Assembly (NCBI RefSeq): GCF_037975245.1
Contig: NC_092567.1
Span: 9,988,714-10,052,713 of the forward strand
Length of the DNA stretch: 64,000 nt
Source: Apostichopus japonicus
Lineage: Eukaryota; Echinodermata; Holothuroidea; Aspidochirotida; Stichopodidae
Reading direction: 5' to 3'
Under the pieces are notes generated by a model. It did no database searches. It was not told the DNA's origin and saw only the letters and a list, made by a program, of their open reading frames with translations. A program made the position numbers and the translations under genes. The number at the start of each line of letters is the position of its first letter. Within the stretch, counting starts at the first letter, position 1. Positions 24,501 to 39,500 of the stretch are shown here, piece by piece.

Positions 24501-27500
24501 AATTCATGTTATGATAACTTTACCAAATGGTGATTGATTAATGACACAATAATTTCACAGTTCCTTTTGTATTTCAGTATTTATGGTTTATGAAAATAAG
24601 ATATGAACATTCTGATTACATCAGAATGCGTCCCACTTCAGATAACAGTTATGACCCAATGATGACTCTCAAATGGTCTGGGCCAAGAATTTTGTTTTTA
24701 CACATCTTTGCCAAATGTTGGAATTGATTGTCTCTTTGCACTTAAAGCAGCTGTTCAAATAACCATTTAGTTTGAGAACGAATCTAAAGTTAAGCAATTA
24801 AATTTACATATCAAGACATCATTTTCTACAGCAAAATTTGGTTGAGCAGCTATCAAAAATGACATTCCAATTAAAAAAAACTTCTGACCATTTACATTAT
24901 CGTATTTGTTCCTGATATAAAATAAGATTGGTACTAATCACACTTTTCTGGTTTCCTACAGAGGAGGAACAATTCATCAAGGAATTAAAGGCAAAGTATG
25001 AGATACTTTATCACTCCGTACAACCATTGCCTTACATCAGAGACAGAATGTATTGTGTTGATAAAGTATATGTTTATAGCGGCATTGAACGGTTAGTTCA
25101 ACAAGCACGTGGAAACAAAATTTGGAAACTTTTAGAGTCTCATCATGAACTACTAAAGAAACCTGAGAATTGTGGTCGGCAAATTATAGAGGGTGAACCT
25201 GGATACGGAAAATCAACACTGACACTACAGCTTGCATACGATTGGTGCCAAAGAGTTCCAAAATCCCCTTTAAGTAACGTACCTATACTTATTTACCTGC
25301 GGCTAAGACAACTGAGCGGGGTGAAGTCAATATACCAAGCAATACAGCGTTTTATATTACCTAGAGACTCAGATCTGAGTGAGGATATTGTGGAATCAAT
25401 CATAAAGAATTGTTCAGGTGTATTGGTTATTTTGGATGGATTTGACGAATACCCTGATAAAGACGATCAAGAGACTGATATTTCTCTTATCCTTCGGAGA
25501 GAAATGTTGCAGGATATAGACGTCATTCTGACTACCAGGCCTTTCTACTTACCGAAAGAATTTGCACCGCATACTGATCGAATACGTTTAACAGGTTTCA
25601 ACGAGGACATCCGAGATCAATATATTCAGAAAGCAGTTGTACACGGTGACGAACAAGCTGCCAGGGAAATAATACTTAAACTCCAACGAAACCCTCTACT
25701 TGGTGACTTGTGTCAAGTTCGTTTGTTGTTTGTTTTGTTTGCTCACATGAGCCACGAGAACAAAGACTTGAAGACATTCAAATCCGTTACTAGCTTCTTT
25801 CGTAATGTGATAGCTTGCTTACATAGTCATTTGATGAACAAACCAATTGAAAAGGTATGTTTTGACTTAAAACATGATGAGTTGAACAAGGTTGCTTTTG
25901 AGGCATTGAGCGGTAGAAACCAACTGATTGTGTGGGATAGTACTTCCCTGAGAAAACGACTTGGGGATGACTTTTATGAGCAGTATCTTAATACTGGAAT
26001 ATTTTGTGAGGAAGAAATACTGACTGGTGATCAATTTCTCTACAGAAAGGAAGTCAGATTCTTCCACAAATTGTTCTGTGAGTGGTATGCTGCCCACTAC
26101 ATTGCTGGTTATCTATCTCAAGAATCTTCAACCTCTGTTACAACAGAGAGCCAGAGTGTAGCTGAACTGCTCCGTTATTTGGATCCCTTTGAACTTCACT
26201 ATGTTTACAGATTTGCCTGTGGTCTTAATAAGACTGCTTCAGGTAAAATTGTAAATTATCTGCAAAACAACCTTAAACATAAAAAGTTTGCTATGATGTG
26301 CATGCTGGAACAAGACTATAAAAATGAGAATGTTGTTGATGCAATCACAAAGTTGGCCTCTAAAGTGGTCCACGTGCATGGCGATGACAGTCAACTACAT
26401 CAGAGATCAACTTTACAAGTTTTGGAATTTGCGAGTGCAACACAGGTGAAGTAATTTTCTTTCACTGCAATCAAGACATATTTCCTCAGGTTTGTGGTCA
26501 TGTGGTCACGGTCTTGTACTGTTATTGTACAATATAATTATAATCAGTGTGTTCTTATACCTACAAAAAACAGTGCAAAACTTCCAGCCTCCACCGGGAT
26601 TCGGACCTTTGCCCTCTCATGTATTTAAGTGCTTGGTTTATTTTTCTGAAATGAACACACTATGACATAGACAATCCAAACCTTGAAAATATTCGAATAA
26701 TTTGAGTTATAGTTGTGAGGTCCCCTTTACTGCAAAAAACTAAAAGTAAAACGCCAAATGATTTATGCAGTAGCGTTTCATTGCCATGGTAAGCTACTGT
26801 TGAAATGTCATTTTGACCTCACAATGTAAATGTATGGTCTAAAGTAAGGTAAAGTAAAATTTATTGATATTCATTATAAAATGACAATATACTAAAATGG
26901 ACAACAGCATCTCAAAAATAGTTTAAGAAAAGTTATCTATGTATCATACAATTCAAAGTCTTAATACTTCTAGGTAAAAATGATCGCCTAAACCGTTCTG
27001 TCCGCATACGTGGGATCGTGTAAAATCCACGTGGTTTCATGTAAAAATCAAAGAGAGGGTGATCGGAAACCTCGACTATAGAAGAAGCACACTGACATAT
27101 TATATGATCAGTGAAATCATCCGTGATGGTAGAATACAACTTGATGGATTTATTCAAGTAGTCTAATTATCCTTTAGAACAGGATGATAACCAAACTGGG
27201 CCACAGTACACAAGGAAGGACAACACCATTGTATGAAAAGCCAAATCTGCTTATCAAAATCTAAGCCAAAGCCGACGAGCCTACGAATACAATAATCTCT
27301 GTTTAGCTTTTGATGCCATATTGTTCACGTGGGTATTCCAAGTAAGCGAGCTGCTGAAGGTTAATCCAAGATATTTAAAATCTGATACAGTACAACCTCA
27401 ATCACATTATTGTCAATGTACAATGGAGCATGACTTTGCACTGTACGAAAATCAACAATCATTTCCTTGGTTTTCTTACCATTAATAAGCATATAATTAT

Positions 27501-30500
27501 CCTTGCACCAATTCACAGCATACTCTATGGCTGCGAAATAATTTGTTAGACACTAGGTTTTTATCTGTGCACATCCCAATTATGGCAGTATCGTCTGCAT
27601 ACTTCAAGATATAAACATTGTCATAATATGAGACTAATGAATCAGTGTAAATTTCAAAAAGTAATGGGGACAAGCAACAAGCCTGTGGAACACCAGTGTT
27701 ATTAATGAGAGTATCACTGTTGACAATGTTACAGTGAACAAACTGTGTGTGATCAAACAGGAAATTATAAAGTAGTATAATAACATTGTCACTGACATAC
27801 GCCTTCATAGTGTCCAGTAATTTAGAACAGCAAATGGTATTAAATGCAGAATTGAAGTCCATAAAACAAATCCTAGCATAATTACTAGGAGTGTCCACAT
27901 GTTGACGTAGAATAGTGTCCAGTTTCTCGAAACACTTCATTAAAACACTGGTCTAACTCAATTACATAAAACCTGCCATCCGTTCATACTGTAGCATGAT
28001 TCTTTTACTAGAGGATAACTACAATACATTAACCTTGTTCATTTCTCTAAAAGATTACCATAGCTTGCCTTCACCTGACCATGGCCTTCAAGGAGTGTGA
28101 TGGATACACTATTTTACTCCAATCTGGCCTCTCTCTCTGTCCTTTAGTGACAGTAGAAAAGATACACATAGAGACTGAGAAGGAGGGAAATGAACCATGT
28201 ACAATATCAGAGATGCAGTTAACAAACATCTTCTGTTTTGCGCTTCGTTGTCAGTCTGTTAAGGAGCTATCGTAAGTTGAATCTCATTTTTTTGTTATCA
28301 TACTATGTACAGTACCTACAAGTATTCTCTCTTGTTACATTTAAAATAACTGATTTACCAAAGTAATAGAGATAAACACAGAGCTCTGACAAAACTGGTA
28401 TTAGAAATGATGTATCATCAAGAAATACATTGTAATTGGAAATTTTAGTGTTACAATCATGAAAAAGATGAGTTGTTTATGAATTTGTATGACTAGCCAT
28501 CACTGTATTAATTATAACAAAAACAAACAATGACAGTTGTGAATTTGGAAGGTACTGAAAGAATATTTTTCATATATCATTGGGAAAATGTCTTACATGA
28601 TATGATAAGTATCATCAAAGAGGCTAAGATGTAATTGAACCCAACAAATTTCTTCATAAATTTTGGAGGATTTAATCAGTAATGTGGTAGTATGAGATAA
28701 TCCCCTACTCTTAAAAACGGAGGACAACATACTGTGCGTGGAATTGTATCACAAAGAAGTCTATTTTACAATCTATCTGATTGTCTGCACACCAATTCCT
28801 TTCATGGACTCCTAGCACGACCTAAGGACGAGCCTAAACATACTGTACATTACACTATTACCTTCCTGCAGTTATGGGCTCATTTGCTCATATTAAACAG
28901 CAAAATGATGTCCGCAGTAAGGTGTTTCGATTCCAATCATTTTGAAGCACTTCCTAATCATTTCCTATATGGAATTGGCTTCATAACAAGACTGTTTTGC
29001 TATCTTTCTCTCATGTTGGTTTGTTTCTTCCTTTCTACTTCAAAGGTTCAGTGAATGTCTGCTGCCTCTTTCGCCCTCTCAAGAGTCTATCAATGCAGAG
29101 ATGATATCTAGGAAAATAAAAAGTAACTATCGATTCTGTCAGTATTGGTTGATTATTTGATTAAATCTAGTCATCAAGGAGTTGATATGAGAGATAATAT
29201 ATTGTAACATTTTCATTAGAAGTGCAAAAAGCAGATTGTAAGCCTTTGGTAAAAGCAAGAATGATGCAAAAGTAGAAAATATGACAAAATAAATTGCTTT
29301 GTCAGGAGGATTACATTGATTTCAGGAGCAGTAAGTGTTAACCGCCTGAATGATTTGTCCTGCTCGACACATTCCTTTGGTACAAGCTACTGTAATGGCA
29401 ATGTTATTAACCTATCTATACTTAGGATATTTGTTTAAGAACATTACTTTAAGTCTAAACACTGAAATTGTGTCGTTTTAAGTCAAGCCATATTTATTGG
29501 ATGAAAAACACCAAAATCAAAGTTAGGTCTTAAGTGTTCCATTTTTAGTGTAGAGGTATCCGTTTCATTTATGTGAAAAAGTTAGTTCCTCTCCTTCATA
29601 AATCCTAAAATGTCTTTAAATTTAACATATTTTTACATACTTGTCATCATAGTATACTGGCGAGACTACGGTTACAGCCTGAATCTCCATTCTGGTGATT
29701 GGGAGGTATGATTCTTTTGTTTTTAGTTGCCAGGGCATTTTGTTATTGTGTACGTGTCCATTAGTGCAGAACAAGTTGGAAGTACAGTAGTGTAAATGCC
29801 GACAACCACTAGACAACGACAGAGATCGTGACATAGCTTAGGGAATATAATGTGTAGTTCTAGATTGTGGAAACAATATTTAAAATATGAGTTGGTCATT
29901 GGACATTTTTGATTACTAATTAATTCAGATCATTAATCAACTGAAGATACTCAAGGAAACCTTGTATGACGTTTCTTTTCTATTGAGAGTATTTTGAACT
30001 TTTCTGTACATAGTGGTAAGTCTGGTAGTATGAAAAGGACGTTTTGCTGGATGTGTTTTTGACTTATTTTCATAACAATGGATTTTCTTTAAGCTATAGT
30101 AATACCGATGATACTACAATTAGAATAGTAAACAAAGTAAAAACAGAAAGATAAGTTTACACTGCTTCATTTTGTGTTTATTTTCAGGTTGATAATATCA
30201 ATATTATTGAGTCACTGTGTTCAGAGAGGTTACAGATCTGGACTAAAGATAGTAACTTACAACAGAATTGCACTTTGCAGCTACTGAAGAACGCATCTAA
30301 CAATGATGTAAGTCAGTAGTCTAATATCAAAATCCCTATGATGGACTAGATATCTCAAAATACATCATCCCCGTTATGTACTAGATATGTCATCCCCATT
30401 ATGTTATTAAGCGTTTTATGAAGATACAATAGTATCATTTTGCATTTTGCAGTCAAATTATTTGAAAAAATTGATTCATTTTCTTCAGCAGTGTTATGAA

Positions 30501-33500
30501 TGCAGGATTTTGCATCCAGAACGCAAAGTTCCAGAGATGGACGCAAACACTTCACATTGCGTCCCGCGGATGGAAACCCTAAGTACACACACTCACAACT
30601 AGACGTATATGCAAAACATAACAAAACAAATTTTTGAATGAATATCTTTTGAATGAACATTATTTTCCAAACCTCAGGATAACCAAAATTTCTTCCAATC
30701 ATTCTGATAATTGAATTTGTCTTAAAGCAAATAAATCATAGCAATCAACCACAAGGTACGGAGTTATAACTCCGTACCTTGTTCTAACAACATTTACATT
30801 ACAGAGATTTACATGCAAACAATAGTCATGGTTCTTTTTCAAACTTCCCATGATCTGATTGGCTAATAGTTCCTACCCATTGTCTGGAAACATTCTTGTG
30901 TCTGTAGTGCTCAATGAACACATATTATGTAAATTAACAACATGTACATTACTTTCCCGTGTAGAGATGACAATGTTTGTGTTATAAGCTATCATATGTG
31001 TGCACTCAAATATCATTACATTAGGCCCTGTTGACAGTCATGGTATGAAATTTTGGTTGAATTTTTTCTATGATATCACGTAATATTTGAGTTATTGTTT
31101 TGATCAAAACAAGTTGTGAGTTGAGACAAGTTAGGAATTTTGTAGGAAGCTAACATCTCGGATACTAAAAAATTATTTTCACCTCACAGTACGTTTGTTC
31201 TCTCAGCATTGAGAGTTGCTCAAGTAATATGTACATTCATACCGCAGTACTTTCTTTGTCGCAAAATTTTCGCACTGTCTTTGACCATGTGCCCCACTGA
31301 TTTATTTTTCTTGTGCAACATTCATATATCCTTAAAAGTAGCTATTGAAGCTTGAGTTTTTAGTGGACTTTGTGTGAAGAGTTATTTACATACTGTAAGG
31401 GGCAATGGGTCGGAACTGGCCGGGGTTGGGCCAACTTGCCAATGGTGGTTGAGGAAAGGGAAAACTTTGTTCAATTTTAAATAAAACTTATGAATAACAT
31501 TGCATTGGTTAACTGTTCGTTGAAACTTACGACAGGGCTTCATAAAAGTTGTGAGCAAGTAGTTCTAGGCATTTAGGGATGTGTTCTTGTGTCATGGAGA
31601 TCTATTTATATTTTCTACAAAATTTAAGGGGCTCAATAAAATGAGTTTAACGTGCAGTGTTTTTACTTTTACATGTTCTCTCTAAGCACTCCTATTACTT
31701 AACATGAATTTCCAACATTCACAGCATATGCATAGCCTATAACATTTCACACACGCTTTGTAAGGAAGTTGTTTACCATGCAGTAGTATGGATTGTGTGA
31801 TCTAGGAAAGCATATATGGTAACTAGTCTACGGTAAAATTTCTCGCTTCGGAACTTTAAAAGTCATTTTGTTGGTGTATAGTAGTTACAGGTTTATCATT
31901 TGATGATTTTTTTGTGCATGGCATAGACCTATCACTATCTATGGCTTCTTGTTGTGCACAAGCCAATGTGCTTTCACGGGTCATTATAGCTCAGTATTAT
32001 GTGTTCCTGTAGAGGTATTTTACATTGCATTTTTCATGGAGGACTACAGGGACGCAAGTTTTCCTGAGCGGACTCAAACGCTGTTAAACTTTTAATCCAA
32101 GTAACCATACTGGTCTTCACAGTGTACTTACTTTCATGCATAATGTACACATAAGATAAACATATCATTATGAATTGTTTTTCAAAGGAGTACTTCAGCT
32201 AATCGCACACATACCGTAGTGGCACACATAACACAAGATGATTTAAAGATTACATATCACTCTGTAGTGACAATATATCTATAATTCATAAGGTGTGTGG
32301 TTTGGCACAATAACAACAGGACGTTTAACATAACTAATTCATATGAAGAAATATTCTCACTACATTCCTAGTCTAACAGTCCATATTTCATCCTGGTTAT
32401 TATTCATACATCAGTCATTTTGCCCATTTTATGTTTCATGCATTTATTCACTTTAGTGTTACTGTCTTTTTATACATTGTGTACTATGTTAGATAAAGAA
32501 GTTTGATCAACCCATATTAAAAATGGTGAAGAAAAATGTTGTTTCTGTTAACATTAATGTGAGATTTCAATAAACAAACTTGAGCCTAATCGTAATAATG
32601 CGAGAAGTGGATTTATGCTAGTATTAAGATGGATAAGTGATACCTTCAGGAAAGTTACTGGCCACAGTTGGTTATAATCGTATAAATAATCGATATAGCT
32701 CTAAATCATTTCAATGTTGATTGGATCGTATGTTACCTTCCTTCAGATCCCCATCTTCCATCTGGAGCTTCTACAATCCTTCTCCAAGGCTGATGCTGGT
32801 AACATCATCCTCTGTTCAGGGCTACAATTGTCCTGTCCTGTGTCATTAAAGAAGCTATCGATAGATACATATGAGGAGGGAAGAGAACTAACAGAGACAG
32901 AGGTTGTTGGCATATTGATGTTTGCACAACATTCACAGCGATTGGAAAAGCTAATGTGAGTATTTCAATGAATATCGTATCTTAGTAATGCGTACCTAGA
33001 TACCACTTTCACACTTTAAATAGGCATAAATACCTGCAAAGTTTTATCACTATTTGCCAAGTGGAAAGATACTCTCACAGGACAGAACTTGATTGTTTCT
33101 GAATTGTAGGGTTGGGCGATATATCGAAAATTATTATTATCGCGATAATTTTTTTTCAAGACGATATTTTTTGAGGATTGAACAAATGACGATAATTTCT
33201 TGTGAAAGAAATTTGAAATAAATGTGGAAAAAATGCGATTATTCTTTCTCCGTTTTATTTGCAAATGTTATTCTAGCATTCCATAGTTAAGAAAGTTGAA
33301 AAGAAATAGGTTAATCAACTTCATTAACTGACTTTTGAACTTCGTAAAAACCCGTCCTTTACAACATTGACTGTATAGAGAACCAAACTCAGTAGAGAAA
33401 TTACCAATTGTGTACGAAAGGTAAGTTGGTACACCTTTCAAATTTTACGAAAGATCGTGCAAAATACTTTCGAAAAATTCACGCGAAACTGGCATATCGT

Positions 33501-36500
33501 GCTGAATGCATCTAATGTCATGTAAAAAAGGCTCTAGTACACCCATTTATGAATAAACCATAAGACCACATCTGGTTTTAAGCGTGGGGAGAAGAAAGTA
33601 TTTTCTAGAATTTCCACAAAAAATGGAAAAAATAATATCCTACCATAGTTATGTGTACAGTAAATAGCCTAACCACTTCGTCGGTTACGGATCTCACGTA
33701 ACAACAAAAACACTACTACTTTTTTTTTTGCGAAGTTGACGTTATCTACAAGGATATAGAAACAATATTTAGCATTTAGTTAATCATGCCAAGGGGCCTA
33801 AAACACGGGAATACAAGGTTTACTTTCATAAAGATGGCCATACTGTAGCTATTGGGGCCAATTGATATCGTGCTATGTCTGTATGGTACATATAGACTGT
33901 GCCTCGTGTATTCAAGGGGAATAGATTGTTTTGTTCATGCGGAGGAGTCGGTTGACTTGAGGTGTGGTTTACTTACGGGGGTGTTTACCTACTTTTCTTG
34001 AACGTCTAAGATAATATTTCGCATAAATTTACCGATCCATGACTGATCTAATTAATTCTAGAAGTGAGACAAAATAGTTTACTCCATGAAAACTTTTTTG
34101 GAAACGTGCCAAAAATGTTAGCAAACAGGTGTTAGACAGGGAGGTTGTTTGACAAGGTACTGTACCTGGGAAAATTCGCAGCACATGTAGCCAGCCTACC
34201 GTGATATTTCAGTTGTTATATAGTGCACGCTGTTCATTGTTAGGCAGTCTAGAAACGGGGCTTTGCCGAACGTAGTTTGTTTCATAATATCGACAGTTTT
34301 GCAAGTTAAACTTTTTAAAGATTGTAAGACAGATTAAATCTCTTTTCATTTTATCACATAATATAGCTCCTCTAACTTGTCATTTTAAAATTTTCATCAG
34401 TTTCGTGACAATTTAAATTCAAAAAGTTGTTAGTATTTTGAATCCTCAACTGCGAATTTTTTTATCGCCAGACACGCAAAAATACTAAATTTTTCCGGGG
34501 GCCTTCGCCCCTGGACCCCCACAAGGGGTTCCACCCCTTGACCTCACCGGGCCCTACGGCGGGCCCCTAGACCCCACGCCATTATGCTCGCACGCAATGC
34601 GTGCTCGGTGTGTTCGCTGCGCGAAAACACCGGTGGGAAACCGGCAGTTGTTTTAAGTGTGTTCGCGAACACACTAAAAACAACAAAGGAAAAATTATCG
34701 AAATATCGCGATAATTTTTGAACTATTTATCGTGACGTTAAAAAGCAAATATCGCCCAACCCTACTGAATTGAGTATTTACAGACCCATTTTTTACCTTC
34801 GCCTTGTTGTTAAACTCTACATTTGGATCGTGAGGAGTGGTGCTTTGTTCAGGTTTATTGTCATTTTAGGGACTTGGCAGAAAATAAGCTATATTTCAAA
34901 TATTTCGCAAAACAAATGCTATATCATTGAATGACTTTCCTTCTAATGAATAGCTTTACTCATTGTTTATGTATGATATACAGGTTAGCTTTATCGTCTG
35001 TGTCATTGTCAATGCCTTACTCGTTCAGGTCATTGACAGTAATCGTCTGAAAAATTTACCAAAAATGAAATCGGATAACTTTTTGTGAATTGCATGTGAT
35101 CAGGCAATTGACCGACTCATGGTTCTGCTTTACTCACAGGTTCTTATTTTGTCTGTTGCCCCAGTCTATTGCTGCTGAGGATATTCCTTCAATATTGAAG
35201 TCAAGGAAAGTGAAAGGTACTTTATGCGAATGCTCAGGTTAACCTCTGTCGATTGATCAATATCGACAGTTGGTACATTAACGTCATGATCTGATACTGA
35301 TTACTATTATTACAGCAGCCAATCATTGTAGTCAATAATGTAAATTGTATTACTTATCATTGGTTGCCTGAAGTTATCATTAAAATAATAAATTAAATGT
35401 GTGAAACATCAAGCAAAGGATGTATATTTATAGACGATTCTGATATGATGGAGACATCAAGCCTTCTAACTTGTTTTATATTCAAAATGAAATAAAACTG
35501 TTAGCATGCTGCTTATCCACTAAGGAGCCTGTGTAAGAGAATGTGTAAAAGTAAGTTGGCCTGACATTTCAATCCTACAGTAGCAGGAACTTCTTCAGAG
35601 GCTAAATGAAAAGTATCAGTAACAGAAGGGACAAAAACACACACAGAATACAGACAGGTTAATGAGCAGGGTGAACACAAAGAGATAGATGTAAGAGGAT
35701 TAATAGACAAGGGATGGAGAGAAAAAAAGAAAACCAACAGGGGAAGAGGAGATGTAGGAGATCCAAAGAGAGGATTAAGGGAACAGGGTAGGGAGTAAAC
35801 TGGAGGACACAGACAGAAATGTGTGGAGAAAAAAAGGGGGTGGAAGAGAGCTATGGGAAGAGGAGTGACAGAGGGGACAAGGGGAGAAGGGGGGGGACAA
35901 GAAAAGTTAGTCATGTCCTTCCTGAATGTTGAGCTCATGAGGTTGAATGGTGTGAAGGCTTTGCATACACAGTCTCCCTCTGCTGTTTCGTACCAGGTCA
36001 GGGCGGCTACCTAAGGAAACAATCCCCTGTTGGGACATGTTATTCATGGTATGGTTGGGAAGGTTAAAGTGTGTAGTCTTATATTCTAATACATGCTACA
36101 TGCAGTCATAAGCTTGATACAAGACTCAAGAGAGGTGGTACAGCTGGCTGAGATGTTGTTGTTTTGACTTCTGTATTCAGAGTGTCTGTCACTGCTAGAC
36201 AATTATGTCTAAATATAAACATACCACCACAGAGATATGGTGAGGCATTAAGAACCAGAGTGAATTAGTATTAGATACCCTCAGGAAGTTCTACAGTTAC
36301 AATAATATTATGCAGAGAGGGTAATTTAAGACTGGGAATATCTCCAGATCAGGGTTTACATGAAATACATCCAGTATGTTACATATGCTGTGCATCAAAC
36401 GTTTGCCTTTTGCATGATACAGTACATGACAGTCAAGGGGGACCATGATTTAATTATAATCTAATGATATGCTTTTCTAAAGAATGTCAGGTTAAATGTT

Positions 36501-39500
36501 TTAAAGAAACAATGATACACAAACTGGTTTATCCTGTTTCAAAGCTTTCCGCATAAATGAAAGTTACATTTTTTACTCGATAACAGAACAGAGAATGATG
36601 ACAAAACTTGCCCTTCTCCCTTGTTTTGCGCATGTTCTACATGTTAATGTACTGTAATTATGTAAAATAGCTGGGCGTAGCAGATTCTTGTACAGTCTCT
36701 TCACAATAAATTGCTCAAGGCTTATGTGGCTGTAGTGTACCTAGGTCATTGGGGTGTCTGGGAGTAAAATAATCATGTTTTATTTTTATTTTGTTAATCA
36801 TGGCATTGTAACCTCTTTCATCTTAGTCACTTGGTTACCGTACGATAGTGGCAAAATTTATGACCTCAACCTTGAATCTGGTCGATGGATGGTGAGTATC
36901 AGGAACTTATTAAAACATGTTTCACTAACCTATTGCTTGACAACTGGTTATATAATTATCTGGAAAGAAGTATTAATGTATTAAAAGAATCGGAACTCCC
37001 CAACGACTGTTAAGTGATTTTCAAAATGAATCAATAAAAGAAAGGAACAGTTCGACAGGTAAGATGCATCAATATATTTTTTGCTCAGATTGTTGAGGTG
37101 GACTCACATATTGAATCAAGTAACAAGAAAATTAAACAGAATAACATCATATCTGTGTAACCTTGCTTTGACCAGTGTTCGTATCGATTGATTGTTTTTC
37201 AATTAAGAGTTCAGGGGGAATATGGAAAAATGTTTAACCGGTTAGTTTACAGAGTTTTTTTGTTTTTTGTGGTCACTCAAGTACAGTAAATTAACATTGA
37301 TTGCAGTACCGTCGTACATGCAATTATCTTCTGTATAACAGTTGAGTTTTCGAATCCAGAATCAATTGCTTCGCACTATCAGTTACAACTGCTGCGTGTG
37401 TGTCCAGTATCATATAGTCTTTGCTTTAACTTTGATCAGCGTCAGTCTACAGTACCGTTACATACTGTAAATATCAAAAAGATTAAGAGGCAACAAAGAA
37501 CAGTTGATAGATCATTCATTCTTGTCACCTTTGCTCCTGTAATTACCAGATACATGCTCCTTATTGCAGTTTGAATATTAACGTCATCAGAGTGTCGTCA
37601 AAGTGTCACATGACAGATATTATTGATATAACTTTGATCCCAAGCATCTCTGATATTCATCCCAAAGTAACATTTTTCTTTGTAGCATACTTCCTTCTTT
37701 GTTTGAATTGAAAAGAAAATTAATTCTTGATTCGCCTCATAACTGTTGAAGTGATTTTGTGACGTCATATTGGTAAAGCTCATAAACCTTCCTATTGTAT
37801 CTAACTTATAGTATGATGATCGTACGCTCGATGTGACAGATGCAGTTTACAGCAAGGAGGTAGGTAGTGAAGTATAATGTATTACAATACACACAGATTC
37901 ATTGGTTTAATCTCGATGAACATTGTAATGGAGATTGATCATTAACCTACAAAATAATCTGAACATTTTTTGGTATGTTTAGAAATATAATAATGTTTGA
38001 AAGGGACGATTAAAAAAATATGGTCGCTGTGTGCACGTTGAACACAAAAGAATAGATTACATATCGCAAATAGGAAATGTTGAGTTTTGCTATCTTTATG
38101 TAAGTAACATAAGGCTTGCTTACTAGATCTTAGAAAACACATAGTGATTCACGGATTCATTATACATAACAAACAATTAGCTTCTTAATGTTACTCTATT
38201 AACTCGTATTACTATGAAAAAGTAATATTATGGGTAACATTAAGTTGATTACTCCATATTTTCTAATCTCATTTGATTGACAATGTGATTTCACAAATCC
38301 CTAACAGCCATATACTTTTGAAATTTGAATTATTTTGTCATACAATAAAATTACAGCTATCATTTATGATTGACTTCTTTTATACAGGTTAGCGAATTCC
38401 GGGAAGTATGGCAGTAAGTTATTTTGATGTGTATTTTTTCGTACGATTGGTGATTTATTGAGTTAACATACACAAATCCCCATCATTACAATAATCCCTG
38501 CCTATAGCAAGTACCACCCAAAAACAGGGGAGATTGAATATCTACCGGAGTTGGTAATGCTAGCCATACTGAACGGTCTTCTGCACAATTTCACGATTAA
38601 ACACACAGTGTATCATTTCAGTGTCAAGCCAAACTTGTCATCGCATACCAGAAAGTAGTACTGGCCATGAGAGCACTTGTGTTTACAATTATACAAGTGA
38701 ATAATCAATTAAATAGGTGCACTCAAGGATGAATCCTTATGGCAGTATTTGGGGTAGTTTATGCTATCAAGCAGGGTTCGCAGGTTTCTTCCGGGGGTGG
38801 AAAAAACCGCGGAATAAACCGCGGTTTTTTCCACTCGGAAGAAATAGGTTTCTTCCAGTTTCTTCCGGACAAAATGGAAGAAACTCATTTTCTTGGGAAA
38901 AACTGTTGATTAAGTTTCATAACAACCTGCAATGATTTCTTACTATGTAATAAATGGACAAGAAGCACTATAGTGTCATCTAGGTAGTCTATATCTAGGT
39001 TTGGAGCACATGACCTGCTTCCAGCATATACTGTACACAATATAGTACTAGGCTACTGTAGCATCGGACAATTAAGGGAACAACTATGGGCAAGCAATAT
39101 TTTGCAGACCAGAATGGTCCTGATTATAGCCCAGTTCTTAGTTAAAAACTAGTTTTTGAGTGGAGGGACAAGTGTTCCCTGGAAACTAGTGTAGGCCTAC
39201 TACAATGCACACTCATTACTACGATTACATTGACCACTATGACCACATTTTGTGGAGATTGAACTCAAGACATGAGGGTTACAGATTCGACTGGAAGTTG
39301 TAGTGTGAAATGAGGGCTGGCTCATGGCCAGCTGTGTTTAATTGTGGATGTTTGTTCTTTTGCTGTTGGTATGACAAGTCCTCCTATTAACTACAAGTTG
39401 TAATTTAGGGAGTTGCAGAAATTAAACTGTTGCCTAAATCTAATAGATATTGTTCGGCTATTTGCTTGGTGTTCATTGTATTAAATACTCAGTGCATGGG

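Noticed and set aside
24928-24961. In-frame extension upstream of the NACHT exon as a protein start
   Set aside because: It begins with a TTG, not ATG, and ends in a perfect acceptor (TTTCCTACAG). The phase matches the preceding exon, so it is intron.
26585-26640. tRNA-like T-arm on the - strand
   Set aside because: Only the B-box half is present; no acceptor stem or anticodon arm. At most a SINE remnant. The same applies near 41,020.
27497-27940. Reverse transcriptase as a functional gene
   Set aside because: Truncated, broken by an in-frame stop and lacking the endonuclease; it is a LINE relic.
28734-29054. 106-codon + strand frame overlapping exon B1
   Set aside because: It runs through exon B1 in a different frame; intronic chance ORF.
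35513-36014. Proline/serine-rich frames on - and basic frames on +
   Set aside because: Purine-rich low-complexity DNA; the composition alone explains them.
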